The notes beneath the pieces are model-generated. The model was not told the origin of the DNA, searched no databases, and saw only the letters and a list, made by a program, of their open reading frames with translations. From Sphingomonadaceae bacterium (GTDB lineage Bacteria > Pseudomonadota > Alphaproteobacteria > Sphingomonadales > Sphingomonadaceae): a stretch of DNA of 64,000 nucleotides. The stretch covers positions 124,001 through 188,000 of the forward strand of contig RFPL01000002.1 of NCBI GenBank assembly GCA_009926135.1, written 5' to 3'. Below are positions 45,185 to 54,319 of the stretch, in pieces. The position numbers and the translations under genes were made by a program. Within the stretch, counting starts at the first letter, position 1; each line of letters opens with the position of its first letter.

Positions 45185-46247
45185 CTGCAAGCAACCCCAC
45201 GGACAGTGCGTAGTAGTTCGAGCAGTTATAATGCAGGATAACCCGATAATTACCGGTTAAGAGGAAGGCCCCGTTCCCCGGCCCATCGGGCTCGAACAAG
45301 GTGGCCATGGTCGCATCGCCGATTCCGGCCAGCGGGACGATGCCGACCGACCGCCATTCCGCCACGGTTTTCCAGACCGAATGCCGGGCATGGACACGCG
45401 GACAGGCCGGTGATTCCAAGCGGGTGGTGAGTTGGCCGCGGTCAAACCCGGTGGGAACCGAAGCGCGCACGCCCCAGGGCTCGCCCGGGCGCCAGCCGGC
45501 ATCACGGAAATAGTTGGCGATCGAGGCAAAGGTATCGGCGCGGTCGTTCCAGATATCGGCATCGCCATCGCCGTCACCATCGCGCGCAACCCGCAGGAAG
45601 ACCGAGGGCAGAAACTGCGGATTGCCAAATGCCCCAGCCCAGCTTCCCAGCATCCGCCCGCGCGGCACCCCGCGATCGATCATTTTCATGAGGGCGATCA
45701 ACTCGCCCTCGAACAAGTCGCGCCGGCGCCCTTCATAAGCAAGGGTGGCAAGCGAGCGAGCCAGATCGAAATCGCCCTTGATCCGGCCGTAAAAGGTCTC
45801 CTTGCCCCAGATTGCGACGATAATCTTCGCCGGAACGCCATATTGCGATTCGATCTGGCGGATCGCTTCCAGGTTTTCGGCCAAGGCAGAGCGGCCGCCA
45901 TTGATTCGCGCGGAACCGATGTGACGCTCATAGTAGCTCTGGAATGGCGGCGGGGTGCCGGGGGCCGATCCGGGCTGCGCATGATCGAGGGCTACAACCC
46001 GCGGATTGTAGGTCAGGCCGCTCAGCACGCTGTCGACCGCCTGCTGGCTTACCCCCTGCCCCCGCGCCTTGGCTGCAACGAGCTGGAGATAGGACTGGAA
46101 GCCATCAACCGCCACGGCATCGGTCGGCACTGGCTGAACTATGGGTACCGAAGCGTCCGGCTCTGACTGAGAGATCGACGGCATCGAAAATGCCGCAGCT
46201 GCCGCACCCAATGGAAAAGTAACCCAGAAACGGCGCAGCAAGCTCAT
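45168..46247 (-). CDS. mltB: Lytic murein transglycosylase, MltB family
   Basis: Cleaves peptidoglycan glycan strands. The 359-residue product has a signal peptide (about 1-28), the catalytic glutamate in WGKETFYG, GSWAGAFGNPQFLPS, a calcium-like DGDGDGDADIW loop and a C-terminal peptidoglycan-binding-type region. The ATG at 46247 follows AAGG. Upstream in-frame starts add residues ahead of the signal peptide and are less likely. It overlaps the RlpA-like gene, so two peptidoglycan-related genes are co-expressed. Confidence 0.9.
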   Translation of the reverse strand: MSLLRRFWVTFPLGAAAAAFSMPSISQSEPDASVPIVQPVPTDAVAVDGFQSYLQLVAAKARGQGVSQQAVDSVLSGLTYNPRVVALDHAQPGSAPGTPPPFQSYYERHIGSARINGGRSALAENLEAIRQIESQYGVPAKIIVAIWGKETFYGRIKGDFDLARSLATLAYEGRRRDLFEGELIALMKMIDRGVPRGRMLGSWAGAFGNPQFLPSVFLRVARDGDGDGDADIWNDRADTFASIANYFRDAGWRPGEPWGVRASVPTGFDRGQLTTRLESPACPRVHARHSVWKTVAEWRSVGIVPLAGIGDATMATLFEPDGPGNGAFLLTGNYRVILHYNCSNYYALSVGLLADEIAR

Positions 46248-46333
46248 GAGGCTGACCTTGGCACAGCGCCGCCGATTCGGAAAATCCATCGGGCGTGACA
46301 ATCCCGCGCTTTGGCGCTAGCGGGCATTCCCGA

Positions 46334-46423
46334 GGACAGGTGGCCGAGTGGTTTAAGGCAGCGGTCTTGAAAACCGCCGTGGGTGCAAGCTCACCGTGGG
46401 TTCGAATCCCACCCTGTCCGCCA
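46334..46423 (+). tRNA. tRNA-Ser (TGA anticodon)
   Basis: A 90-base class II tRNA folds cleanly: acceptor GGACAGG with CCTGTCC, anticodon stem GCGGT/ACCGC with loop CTTGAAA giving anticodon TGA, a long variable arm (GTGGGTGCAAGCTCAC), T arm GTGGG-TTCGAAT-CCCAC, and an encoded GCCA end. It reads serine UCN codons. Confidence 0.96.
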
Positions 46424-46438
46424 GGGTTGATTCAACCC
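46424..46438 (+). terminator. Hairpin immediately after tRNA-Ser
   Basis: GGGTTGA-T-TCAACCC directly follows the CCA end and can form a six-base-pair stem. A T-run is missing, so it may be a processing or weak termination signal. It lies between the tRNA and the convergent dmeF gene. Confidence 0.35.
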
Positions 46439-46461
46439 GGCACTTCGATGTGCGTTACACT

Positions 46462-47394
46462 CTAAAGCCGGTGTTCGACCGTCAGGTGTGCAATCTCGTG
46501 CACGTCGCGCAGTCGGGCACGAACGCTGTCGCCGTCGATTCCCATTACGGCCACAATTGCGGCGTGCGCCCCCGGACCGACGCGCCAGACGTGCAGGTCG
46601 GTGATCCGGGCGTCCCCGGGCCCTTCGACGAATTCGCGAATCTCATCTTCAAGATGACTTTCATGCGCATCGAGCAGGACGCTGGCCGTGTCCCGGATGA
46701 GCGTCCATGACCAGATCGCGATAACGGTCGCGCCGACCAATCCCATGACAGGATCAAGCCAGACCCAACCCAGATAGCGGCCGCCCAGCAGTGCAACGAT
46801 AGCCAGAACGGATGTCAGCGCGTCGGCTAGCACATGGACGTAGGCAGACCGCAGATTGTTATCGTGGTGGTCGTGGTCATGCGCATGGCCATGGTCGTGA
46901 TGATGGCCGTGTTCGTGGCCATGCCCATGATGATGATCTGCCCCCAGCAGCCAAGCGCTTGCGAGGTTCACCAGCAGGCCGACAACGGCGATGATGGTGG
47001 CCTCCGTGAACGCCACGGATTGCGGACTGAGCAGGCGCTGCCCGGATTCCACCGCGATCCCCAGTGCCACAAGACCAAGCGCCATCGCCGAGGCAAAGCC
47101 GGCCAGGTCCCCGACCTTGCCCGTACCGAAGCTGTAGCGCCGGCTGTTGGCGTGCTTCCGGGCATAGGCATAGGCGAGTGCCGCAACCCCAAGCGCACCT
47201 GCGTGCGTTGCCATATGGAAACCATCGGCCAGCAGGGCCATCGAATTGAAGATCACACCCGCAACAATCTCGACTACCATCATTCCGGCAGTCAGCAGGA
47301 CGACCCAAAGTGTCCGACGGGCGTTGCGATCATGGGCATCACCCAGGAAGACGTGGTCGTGCGCCAGTTGATCGAGGTCGGCATCAAAAGACAT
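46462..47394 (-). CDS. dmeF: Cation diffusion facilitator, DmeF-like Ni/Co efflux pump
   Basis: Inner-membrane metal exporter of 310 residues with six hydrophobic segments. The second has DGFHMATHAG and the fifth HVLADALTSVLA (H-x3-D), the transport-site motifs. A histidine-rich cytoplasmic loop (about residues 150-178) follows the fourth segment. The HMxTH form of the second-segment site and the adjacent RcnR/DmeR-type regulator point to nickel and cobalt rather than zinc. It lies nine bases after dmeR. Zinc transport cannot be excluded by sequence alone. Confidence 0.85.
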   Translation of the reverse strand: MSFDADLDQLAHDHVFLGDAHDRNARRTLWVVLLTAGMMVVEIVAGVIFNSMALLADGFHMATHAGALGVAALAYAYARKHANSRRYSFGTGKVGDLAGFASAMALGLVALGIAVESGQRLLSPQSVAFTEATIIAVVGLLVNLASAWLLGADHHHGHGHEHGHHHDHGHAHDHDHHDNNLRSAYVHVLADALTSVLAIVALLGGRYLGWVWLDPVMGLVGATVIAIWSWTLIRDTASVLLDAHESHLEDEIREFVEGPGDARITDLHVWRVGPGAHAAIVAVMGIDGDSVRARLRDVHEIAHLTVEHRL

Positions 47395-47403
47395 GTCGGC
47401 GTC

Positions 47404-47679
47404 CTATTTCGCGTAACGGCGGATCGCCGCAATGATATCTTGGGCCGCTTCGGCGCGCTCAGCGTCGCTAAGACCGGGTTGCGCCAGATGCTGCTGGATG
47501 TGGTCTCCGACCAGCTCATCCATCAACCCGCCCACCGCGCCGCGCACCCCAGCCACCTGGTGCAAGATGGCGTTGCAGGCCGCTTCGTCTGCAATGGCCT
47601 TTTCGATCGCCGCCAATTGACCAGAGATCCTCCGGACGCGGGCGAGGAGAGCTTCCTTGTTTGTTGCGGTATGCGCCAT
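47404..47679 (-). CDS. dmeR: CsoR/RcnR-family nickel-cobalt repressor DmeR
   Basis: Small helical DNA-binding repressor of 91 residues. Counting from the ATG at 47679, H3, C35, H60 and H64 are all present, exactly the Ni/Co ligand set of RcnR; formaldehyde-sensing FrmR differs at position 64 and the N-terminus. A perfect inverted repeat with a G tract directly abuts the start codon (47679-47698) and is the expected operator. A longer frame to 47778 is rejected because it reads through this operator. Metal binding should release DNA and allow dmeRF transcription. Confidence 0.9.
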   Translation of the reverse strand: MAHTATNKEALLARVRRISGQLAAIEKAIADEAACNAILHQVAGVRGAVGGLMDELVGDHIQQHLAQPGLSDAERAEAAQDIIAAIRRYAK

Positions 47680-47698
47680 AGGGTAGCCCCCTACCCTA
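47679..47698 (-). promoter_or_regulatory. Probable DmeR operator
   Basis: On the dmeR strand the sequence TAGGGTAG-GGGG-CTACCCTA is a perfect 8-base inverted repeat around a G4 centre. RcnR/DmeR-type repressors bind inverted AT/TA arms flanking a G tract. It ends at the dmeR ATG and overlaps a -10-like TATAGG and the ribosome site, so binding would block both dmeR and dmeF. Confidence 0.8.
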
Positions 47699-47889
47699 TA
47701 CTGAAGAGCACGGTAAGGCCTTCTCAACGAGCGGGCTGATCGATCGGTTTTCACTGACCGCGAATGAACGAGCGCCAAGACGGACCGCCCGCTGCACCAC
47801 CCTAGCGACCGACGAGATGGCTTTCGAGCCTATGTTCCCAAATCTGCCCATCTTCAGCCGCAGAAATTCTGCGCCGGAAATTTCGATAA

Positions 47890-48714
47890 ATGGGCCGAAC
47901 CGAACTTCAATCTACCGCCAGTTCTGCTAATAACGGCCCAGAAAACAAGTCTAAAAAATCCAGACAGATTGCAGGATCCACGTTGAATCACGTATTTTTA
48001 CTACATAATCCAAAGGCTGCGGGCAGTGCGCTTCGTGCACTTCTGGCCTCCCGATTTGTTGATGCTGAAGTCGCGCCGGTATTCCTGAACTCACCGTTCG
48101 ATCCTCGCCCAATTCAGAATATCTCCCGCGAGTTCAGTGGCTTCTCTTTTTACGCAGGTCACTATGGCTTCGATGCCTATGCAGCCTTGGCCAACGATCA
48201 TATCCTGGTCACCAATTTTCGTGATCCTGCAGCCCGAATTCAGTCCGTCTATCGCTATTGGCGGAATAATGTCGACGCGGCACAGTTGGCGGCCAACGAA
48301 CGTGGCCCGATTGAACTGGCTCAGACGCTTTCGTTTGCCGATTTCATCCGGAATCCCGATCCCGGACTGCGCCTCTACATCGAGAACTTCCACTTTCGCC
48401 AACTGCTCGGCTCGGGCTGGAAGGCGCGGAATTGCACGATACTGGACCGGGTGATTGTGCGGCGCAGAATCGCCCGGATGCGCTGGTTCTTCATTCAGGA
48501 AATGGCGGCCGCGTCGCTTGAACTGCTGCGGCACGAGCTGCCAATCTACCGCGGGCGGGCGCTTGAGACCATCAACGTCAGCTCTGGCGAAAGACCGCCG
48601 ATTGCCGACGCGGACTTGCGCTACCTCAAAGCCATCAATCGCCTTGATTATGCGATCTATGCCTTCGCGGTCAGACTGCAGGAAAAGCGCGCAGCGTCAT
48701 TGGCGGCGCGCTGA
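47890..48714 (+). CDS. Sulfotransferase-family-like protein
   Basis: The 274-residue protein has two motifs of PAPS-dependent sulfotransferases: a 5'-phosphosulfate loop HNPKAAGSALRALL (residues 39-52) and a 3'-phosphate motif NFRDPAARIQSVYRYW (109-124, with R111 and S119). No signal peptide or membrane segment is seen. The acceptor is unknown; a glycan or small molecule is possible. The first 35 codons are AT-rich and lysine/asparagine-rich, unlike the neighbours, which suggests transfer. A TTG at 47983 preceded by AGGA is an alternative start and would begin just before the loop. No related genes are adjacent. Confidence 0.65.
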   Translation: MGRTELQSTASSANNGPENKSKKSRQIAGSTLNHVFLLHNPKAAGSALRALLASRFVDAEVAPVFLNSPFDPRPIQNISREFSGFSFYAGHYGFDAYAALANDHILVTNFRDPAARIQSVYRYWRNNVDAAQLAANERGPIELAQTLSFADFIRNPDPGLRLYIENFHFRQLLGSGWKARNCTILDRVIVRRRIARMRWFFIQEMAAASLELLRHELPIYRGRALETINVSSGERPPIADADLRYLKAINRLDYAIYAFAVRLQEKRAASLAAR

Positions 48715-48724
48715 CCCGCAACGA

Positions 48725-50137
48725 TCAGATGTGCAGCGCTCGTCCGTAAGCGGCGAGGACGCTTTCGTGCATCATCTCGCTCAGGGTCGGGTGCGGGAAG
48801 ACCGTGGCCATGAGCTCGGCCTCGGTGGTCTCCAGCGTCTTGCCCACGACATAGCCCTGGATCAGCTCGGTCACTTCCGCGCCGACCATGTGCGCGCCCA
48901 GCAGTTCGCCGGTCTTGGCGTCGAACACGGTCTTGATGAAACCTTCGGGCTCGCCCAGCGCGATGGCCTTGCCGTTGCCCATGAACGGGAAGGTCCCGGC
49001 CTTGACTTCATGCCCAGCTTCCTTGGCCTTGGCTTCGGTCAGACCGACCGAGGCAACCTGCGGGTGGCAATAGGTGCAGCCGGGGATATTGCGGCGATTC
49101 ATCGCGTGGGGATGGACATCCTTGTTGCCCAGTTCCTTGGCAATGCTTTCCGCCGCAATCACGCCTTCGTGACTGGCCTTGTGCGCCAGCCACGGCCCCG
49201 GCGTGACGTCGCCGATCGCCCATAGACCCTTCACATTCGTGCGGCCGTAATCGTCGATCGCGATGATCCCGCGCTCCGCCTTCACGCCCAGGCTCTCAAG
49301 CCCGATCGATTCGGTGTTGGGGACGATGCCGACCGCGACGATCACGTGGCTGAAATGGCTGCTGACGACCTTGCCGTCCTTGCCCTTGATCGCGGCCTTG
49401 ACGCCCGACGCCGTGACATCGAGCTTCTCGACCCCGGCCCCGGTCATGATCGTCATGCCCTGCTTGACCAGCGCTTTCTCCAGGAAGGCTGAGACGTCGG
49501 CATCCTCAACCGGCACGATCCGGTCCATCATCTCGACGACGGTAACCTGGCTGCCCATGTCGTTGTAGAAACTGGCGAACTCGATCCCGATCGCGCCCGA
49601 TCCGATCACCAGCAGTTTGCTCGGCAGCTCCTGCGGAACCATCGCGTGGCGATAGGTCCAGACGCGCTTGCCGTCGGCCGGAGCGAAGGGCAGGTCGCGG
49701 GCCCGCGCGCCCGTGGCGACGATGATGTGCTTGGCGGTGAGGGTTTCGGTCCCCTTGTCGCCAGTCACTTCCAGCTTGCCCGCACCCTTCAGTATCCCGG
49801 TGCCCATGTGGACCGTGATCTTGTTCTTCTTCATCAGGTGAGTGACGCCCTGATTGAGCTGCTTGGCCACGCCGCGGCTGCGCTTCACCACGGCGTCGAG
49901 GTCGGCGCGGATATTGTCCGCAGCCAGGCCATAGGCAGCCGCGTGCTTCATGTTGTGTAGCACTTCGGCCGAACGCAGCAGCGCCTTGGTGGGGATGCAG
50001 CCCCAGTTGAGGCAGATCCCGCCCAGGTTCTCACGCTCGATAATGGCAACCTTGAGGCCCAGCTGGGCGCAGCGGATCGCCGCAACATAGCCGCCTGGAC
50101 CAGAACCAAGGACAATGACGTCGTACTGCTCAGACAT
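48725..50137 (-). CDS. lpd: Dihydrolipoyl dehydrogenase
   Basis: Flavoprotein E3 subunit that reoxidises dihydrolipoyl groups of 2-oxoacid dehydrogenase complexes. The 470-residue product has the FAD motif GSGPGGYVAAIRCAQLG, the redox disulfide CLNWGC, an NAD-binding GSGAIGIEFA motif and the C-terminal catalytic HPTLSEMMHE. It follows pdhC by 29 bases, so here it most likely serves pyruvate dehydrogenase. It converges on the sulfotransferase-like gene. Confidence 0.96.
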   Translation of the reverse strand: MSEQYDVIVLGSGPGGYVAAIRCAQLGLKVAIIERENLGGICLNWGCIPTKALLRSAEVLHNMKHAAAYGLAADNIRADLDAVVKRSRGVAKQLNQGVTHLMKKNKITVHMGTGILKGAGKLEVTGDKGTETLTAKHIIVATGARARDLPFAPADGKRVWTYRHAMVPQELPSKLLVIGSGAIGIEFASFYNDMGSQVTVVEMMDRIVPVEDADVSAFLEKALVKQGMTIMTGAGVEKLDVTASGVKAAIKGKDGKVVSSHFSHVIVAVGIVPNTESIGLESLGVKAERGIIAIDDYGRTNVKGLWAIGDVTPGPWLAHKASHEGVIAAESIAKELGNKDVHPHAMNRRNIPGCTYCHPQVASVGLTEAKAKEAGHEVKAGTFPFMGNGKAIALGEPEGFIKTVFDAKTGELLGAHMVGAEVTELIQGYVVGKTLETTEAELMATVFPHPTLSEMMHESVLAAYGRALHI

Positions 50138-50166
50138 CGAACTCTCCGGAATTTGTCTTGGTATGC

Positions 50167-51450
50167 TTATGCAAGCAGCCCGAGGGGCTGTTCCACTAGC
50201 TGTTTGAAGGCCTGCATCAACGCGGCGCCATCAGCCCCGTCGATCGCGCGGTGATCGAAGCTACCGGTGGCCGACATGACCGTGGCGACTGACAACGCGC
50301 CGTCGACGACATAGGGCCGCTGCTCACCCGCGCCGACCGCGAGGATCATCGCCTGGGGCGGATTGATTACGGCATCGAACTGCTTGATCCCGAACATGCC
50401 GAGGTTGGATAGGCTGGCCGTGCCGCCCTGATACTCATGCGGCTGCAGCTTGCCTTCGCGGGCCTTGCCGGCGAGCGCAGACATTTCCTTTGAGATCTGC
50501 GAAACGCTCTTGGACCCGGCATCGACGATGATCGGGGTGATCAGGCCCGAGGGCGCAGCGACCGCAACCGAAATGTCAGAGCGGGTGTACTTGCGCAGTT
50601 CATCCCCGGCAAAGCTGACGTTGCACTTCGGCACGATCTCCAGCGCCTTGGCCAGGGCCTTGATCATCAGGTCATTAACCGAGAGCTTCACGCCCTGCGG
50701 CTCAAGCGCCTTGTTCAGCTCTCCGCGCAGCTTCAGCAGTGCATCGAGCCGGACATCGACCGTGAGGTAGATGTGCGGAATGGTCTGCTTCGCCTCGGTC
50801 AGGCGGCGGGCGATGGTCTTGCGAACGTTGTTGAGCTTCTCGGCCTCATAAGGAATGCCGAAGTCGGAAACCACTGGCGCCGCGGGCGCAGTGGTCGCGG
50901 CAGCGGAGGGAGTAACGGCCGGAGCCGCGGCGGTCGGTGCGACAGCCCCCCCGGCGGCCGCTTCGATATCTGCTTTGACGATCCGTCCATTCGGGCCGGT
51001 ACCGGCAATCCTGGCAAGATCGACGCCCAGTTCCGCAGCCATGCGCTTGGCCAGCGGCGATGCCACCACACGGTCATCGCTGGTGGCCTTCGGCACGGCA
51101 GCTGCGACAGGCGCCGCCGCGATTGCAGCGACAGGAGCGGGAGCCGGATCTGCTTTCGGCGCTGCAACTGGTGCGGCCGGCTTGGGTGCGGCAGGGGCGG
51201 CCTCTTCATCGTCGCTGGCCAGCGTCGCGATAACCGCACCAACCTTGACCCCTTCGGAACCCTCGGGAACGGTGATGGCGACGATCGTGCCTTCATCGAC
51301 AGCTTCGAATTCCATCGTCGCCTTGTCGGTTTCGATTTCGGCCATGATGTCGCCGGATGAAACCCTGTCGCCAACCTTCACCAGCCACTTGGCGAGTGTG
51401 CCCTCTTCCATGGTGGGAGAAAGGGCGGGCATCTTGATCTCGATCGGCAT
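50167..51450 (-). CDS. pdhC: Pyruvate dehydrogenase E2 (dihydrolipoyl acetyltransferase)
   Basis: Core of the pyruvate dehydrogenase complex. The 427 residues comprise one lipoyl domain (attachment lysine in ETDKATME), an alanine/proline-rich linker, a peripheral subunit-binding domain ([15 protein letters not shown]) and the catalytic domain with DHRAIDG. The ATG at 51450 gives [17 protein letters not shown], the usual start; a longer frame to 51576 crosses the divergent stress-protein promoter. E1 genes are not in the window, so they are encoded elsewhere. Lipoylation depends on LipA (25551-26483). Confidence 0.95.
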   Translation of the reverse strand: MPIEIKMPALSPTMEEGTLAKWLVKVGDRVSSGDIMAEIETDKATMEFEAVDEGTIVAITVPEGSEGVKVGAVIATLASDDEEAAPAAPKPAAPVAAPKADPAPAPVAAIAAAPVAAAVPKATSDDRVVASPLAKRMAAELGVDLARIAGTGPNGRIVKADIEAAAGGAVAPTAAAPAVTPSAAATTAPAAPVVSDFGIPYEAEKLNNVRKTIARRLTEAKQTIPHIYLTVDVRLDALLKLRGELNKALEPQGVKLSVNDLMIKALAKALEIVPKCNVSFAGDELRKYTRSDISVAVAAPSGLITPIIVDAGSKSVSQISKEMSALAGKAREGKLQPHEYQGGTASLSNLGMFGIKQFDAVINPPQAMILAVGAGEQRPYVVDGALSVATVMSATGSFDHRAIDGADGAALMQAFKQLVEQPLGLLA

Positions 51451-51575
51451 CGGTCGGGTAAGTCCTGCTGGGGTGGATTTGCCCTTACGTCTCTGGCCAA
51501 AAGTGCGCCGCAGGGCAAGGTTCTTGCGCGGAATACGATTGTAGCAGATATGATAAGCGCTGAAGGGGCAGGCCA

Positions 51576-52028
51576 ATGCGCGTCTATCTGGTGATCATGG
51601 ATGAGACCGACGAGGCCGGCACAGCGCTGCGGTTTGCTGCACGGCGTGCTGCACGCACCGGCGGCGCACTACACCTGCTCGCGCTTGTCCCGCGCCAGCC
51701 TTTCGTGGCGTTTGGCGGCATCCAGGCAACCATCGAGGAAGAAGCCCGGGTCCGGGCCGAAGCCTTGGTCACTAGTGCGGCGGGTTCCGTGATGGCGGAC
51801 AGCCCCAATCCGCCGACCATTTCGGTCCGGCAGGGTGAGGGTGTCCAGGTGATCCGCGACTATCTTGCCGATCACCCGGAAGTTTCGGCCTTGGTCCTTG
51901 GAGCAGCGGCAGGCGGTGGTCCCGGCCCGCTGGTCAGCCACTTCGTCGGGATCGCCGGCCAACTGCCCTGCCCGGTCTATGTCATCCCAGGCGGCGTCAG
52001 CGACGCGGACCTCGAACGGCTCGGTTGA
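51576..52028 (+). CDS. Universal stress protein (UspA family)
   Basis: The 150-residue protein has the UspA fold pattern: a [19 protein letters not shown] start and a C-terminal nucleotide-binding-like [18 protein letters not shown]. The ATG at 51576 follows AAGGGGCAGG. It is divergent from pdhC across 125 bases and converges on rnr seven bases after its stop. Its role is not predictable beyond stress or nucleotide binding. Confidence 0.82.
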   Translation: MRVYLVIMDETDEAGTALRFAARRAARTGGALHLLALVPRQPFVAFGGIQATIEEEARVRAEALVTSAAGSVMADSPNPPTISVRQGEGVQVIRDYLADHPEVSALVLGAAAGGGPGPLVSHFVGIAGQLPCPVYVIPGGVSDADLERLG

Positions 52029-52035
52029 CCCGAAT

Positions 52036-54318
52036 TCAGCGCTTCTTGCCGCGCCCCTGGTGGCGGATGTTGCCCGGCCGCCCACGTTGACCGACGAGGT
52101 GATTGCCGCGCTTCTTGAGCGGCGTTTCCATCCGCCGCCCACGTGGTTCAATCACCGCGCCATCATGATCTTCCGGCTCGAACTTCAACGCTCCGGTCAG
52201 CGGGTTGGCCTCGGCCAGGCGCAGTCGCAACCGGTCACCCATGGCAAAACGGGTGTGGCCGCTGTCTCCAACAAGGACCTTGGCGCGCTCGTCAAAGTGG
52301 AAGCGCTCGTTGCCCAGGGTCGAGACTGGCACAAGGCCATCGCCGCCCAGGCTGATGATCGTGGCGAACAGACCGAATTTCTGCACACCGGTTACGCGGC
52401 ATTCAAAGACTTCGCCCACGCGGGCGGATAGCCAGGCAGCAACATAGCGGTCGATCGTCTCACGCTCTGCTTCGATCGCCCGGCGCTCGGCAGCACTGAT
52501 CGCGTCAGTGATGCGAGACAAATCGCTGCGGTCGCGTTCCGACAGGCCCGAACGTGGCGGGAGATCGCCCTTTGGCTCCGGCTGCTCCAGACCAAACCCG
52601 TCGACCAGCGCGCGGTGCACCAGCAAATCGGCATAACGCCGGATCGGCGAAGTGAAGTGCGCGTAAGAACCCAGCGCGAGCCCGAAATGCCCGGCATTGC
52701 GCGGACCGTAATAGGCCTGCGTCTGGCTGCGGAGCACCGCCTCCATGATCAGGGCCTTCTCGGCCTCGTCCGCCACATCCTTGAGCAAGCGGTTGAACAG
52801 CCCCGGCGTGATCACCTGGCCCAAGGCCAGCTTGCGCTCAAAGGTGGAAAGGTAGTCCTTCAGCGCAACCAGCTTCTCGCGGTTTGGCGGCTCGTGAATG
52901 CGATAGACAATCGGCGCGACCTTGCTCTCCAGCGCCTTGGCCGCTGCGACGTTGGCGGCGATCATGAAGTCTTCGACCACGCGGTGCGCATCGAGCCGTT
53001 CGCGCAGCGCAATCTCGGTGATCCGCCCGGCCTCATCCAGCTTGACGCGGCGCTCTGGCAGCTCGAGTGCCAGCGGGTCGCGATCATTGCGCGCGCGTTC
53101 CAGAGCGCGCCAGGCATCCCACAGGCTGACCAGATGCTGCGCCGCATCGCCCTCGTCGATCCGCCGCTGCGCCTCTTCGTAAGCGATTACTTCATCGATC
53201 CGAACCAGGGCGCGGGTAAAGCGCCAGTCGGTAACCTTGCCATCTGCCGAAATCGAAAGATGGCAGGCCATGGCGGCGCGGTCTTCGCCCGCCCGCAGCG
53301 AGCAGACGTCAGCGCTCAGCACCTCCGGCAGCATCGGCACAACGCGGTCAGGGAAATAGACCGAGTTGCCGCGTTCCCGCGCGGCGCGGTCCAGCGAACC
53401 GCCGGGACGGACATAGAAGCTGACGTCAGCAATGGCGACAAGCGCGCGGAAGCCCCCTTCCCCGTCCGGCTCGGCCCAGATCGCATCGTCATGATCGCGC
53501 GCATCGCTGGGATCGATCGCGACAATCGGCAGGTGCCGCAGGTCCTCGCGGTGATCAGGGCTCAGCGGCAGCTTCGCCGCGCGTTGTGCTTCTTCAATCG
53601 CTTCGGGGGAGAAGGCATAAGGAATGCCATGCTTGTGAATTGCGATCAGGCTGAACGCCTTGGGTGCCAGCGGATCGCCAAGCACGTCGGTAACCTTGAC
53701 GCCCGAACGCGGACTGCGTCCGGCCGGTTCGGCCAGTACGAGCTGGCCTACCTCAGCCCCGCCCAGATCGGCAATCGGCTGCGAATGACGCTCGCGCTTG
53801 TCGACGGGAGCTAGCCAGCCCTTCCCGGCGCCGTCGATCTCCACCACGCCCATGATCTGCTCGGTTCGGGCCGGCAGCTTCTTCATCGGGTAGGCGATCC
53901 AACCCGTTGCGGTTTCTTCAGTGCGCGCCAGGACACGGTCCCCGACGCGCAGGGCCGCCTGCCGTTCACGTTTTTCGCCGCTGCGCTCAATCAAGCGCAG
54001 ACGCGGCGGCGGCAGGGCCTCTTCTGGCTGCCAGCTGTCCGGCACGGCCAAGGCCTCGCCATCCTCCGTACCAACCACGCGCAGGACCGTGACTTTCGCC
54101 ACCCCACCCATGCGGTGGAAGGCCGTCCGGTTGCCGTCAATCAGGCCTTCCTCGGCCATGTCCTTGAGCAAGGACTTGAGCTGGATCTTCTCCTGCCCCT
54201 TCAGACCAAAGGCGCGGGCGATCTCGCGCTTGCCCGCGGGCTCTTCGCTGCTGGCGATGAAATCCAGAATCTGCTGGCGGCTCGGCAGGCCGGGCTGGGG
54301 CTTGGGGTGCTTGACCAA
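52036..54318 (-). CDS. rnr: Ribonuclease R
   Basis: Processive 3'-to-5' exoribonuclease that degrades structured RNA. The product of about 760 residues has an N-terminal winged helix (SRQQILDFI), cold-shock domains, the RNB domain with the catalytic aspartates in DPSDARDHDDAIW, and a C-terminal S1 domain (GEVFECRVTGVQKFGLF). The tail is basic. The start is uncertain: a TTG at 54318 (MVKHPKPQPG) begins two bases after the proS stop; an ATG at 54396 would overlap proS by 77 bases with unlikely sequence. Confidence 0.92.
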   Translation of the reverse strand: MVKHPKPQPGLPSRQQILDFIASSEEPAGKREIARAFGLKGQEKIQLKSLLKDMAEEGLIDGNRTAFHRMGGVAKVTVLRVVGTEDGEALAVPDSWQPEEALPPPRLRLIERSGEKRERQAALRVGDRVLARTEETATGWIAYPMKKLPARTEQIMGVVEIDGAGKGWLAPVDKRERHSQPIADLGGAEVGQLVLAEPAGRSPRSGVKVTDVLGDPLAPKAFSLIAIHKHGIPYAFSPEAIEEAQRAAKLPLSPDHREDLRHLPIVAIDPSDARDHDDAIWAEPDGEGGFRALVAIADVSFYVRPGGSLDRAARERGNSVYFPDRVVPMLPEVLSADVCSLRAGEDRAAMACHLSISADGKVTDWRFTRALVRIDEVIAYEEAQRRIDEGDAAQHLVSLWDAWRALERARNDRDPLALELPERRVKLDEAGRITEIALRERLDAHRVVEDFMIAANVAAAKALESKVAPIVYRIHEPPNREKLVALKDYLSTFERKLALGQVITPGLFNRLLKDVADEAEKALIMEAVLRSQTQAYYGPRNAGHFGLALGSYAHFTSPIRRYADLLVHRALVDGFGLEQPEPKGDLPPRSGLSERDRSDLSRITDAISAAERRAIEAERETIDRYVAAWLSARVGEVFECRVTGVQKFGLFATIISLGGDGLVPVSTLGNERFHFDERAKVLVGDSGHTRFAMGDRLRLRLAEANPLTGALKFEPEDHDGAVIEPRGRRMETPLKKRGNHLVGQRGRPGNIRHQGRGKKR

Positions 54319-54319
54319 G

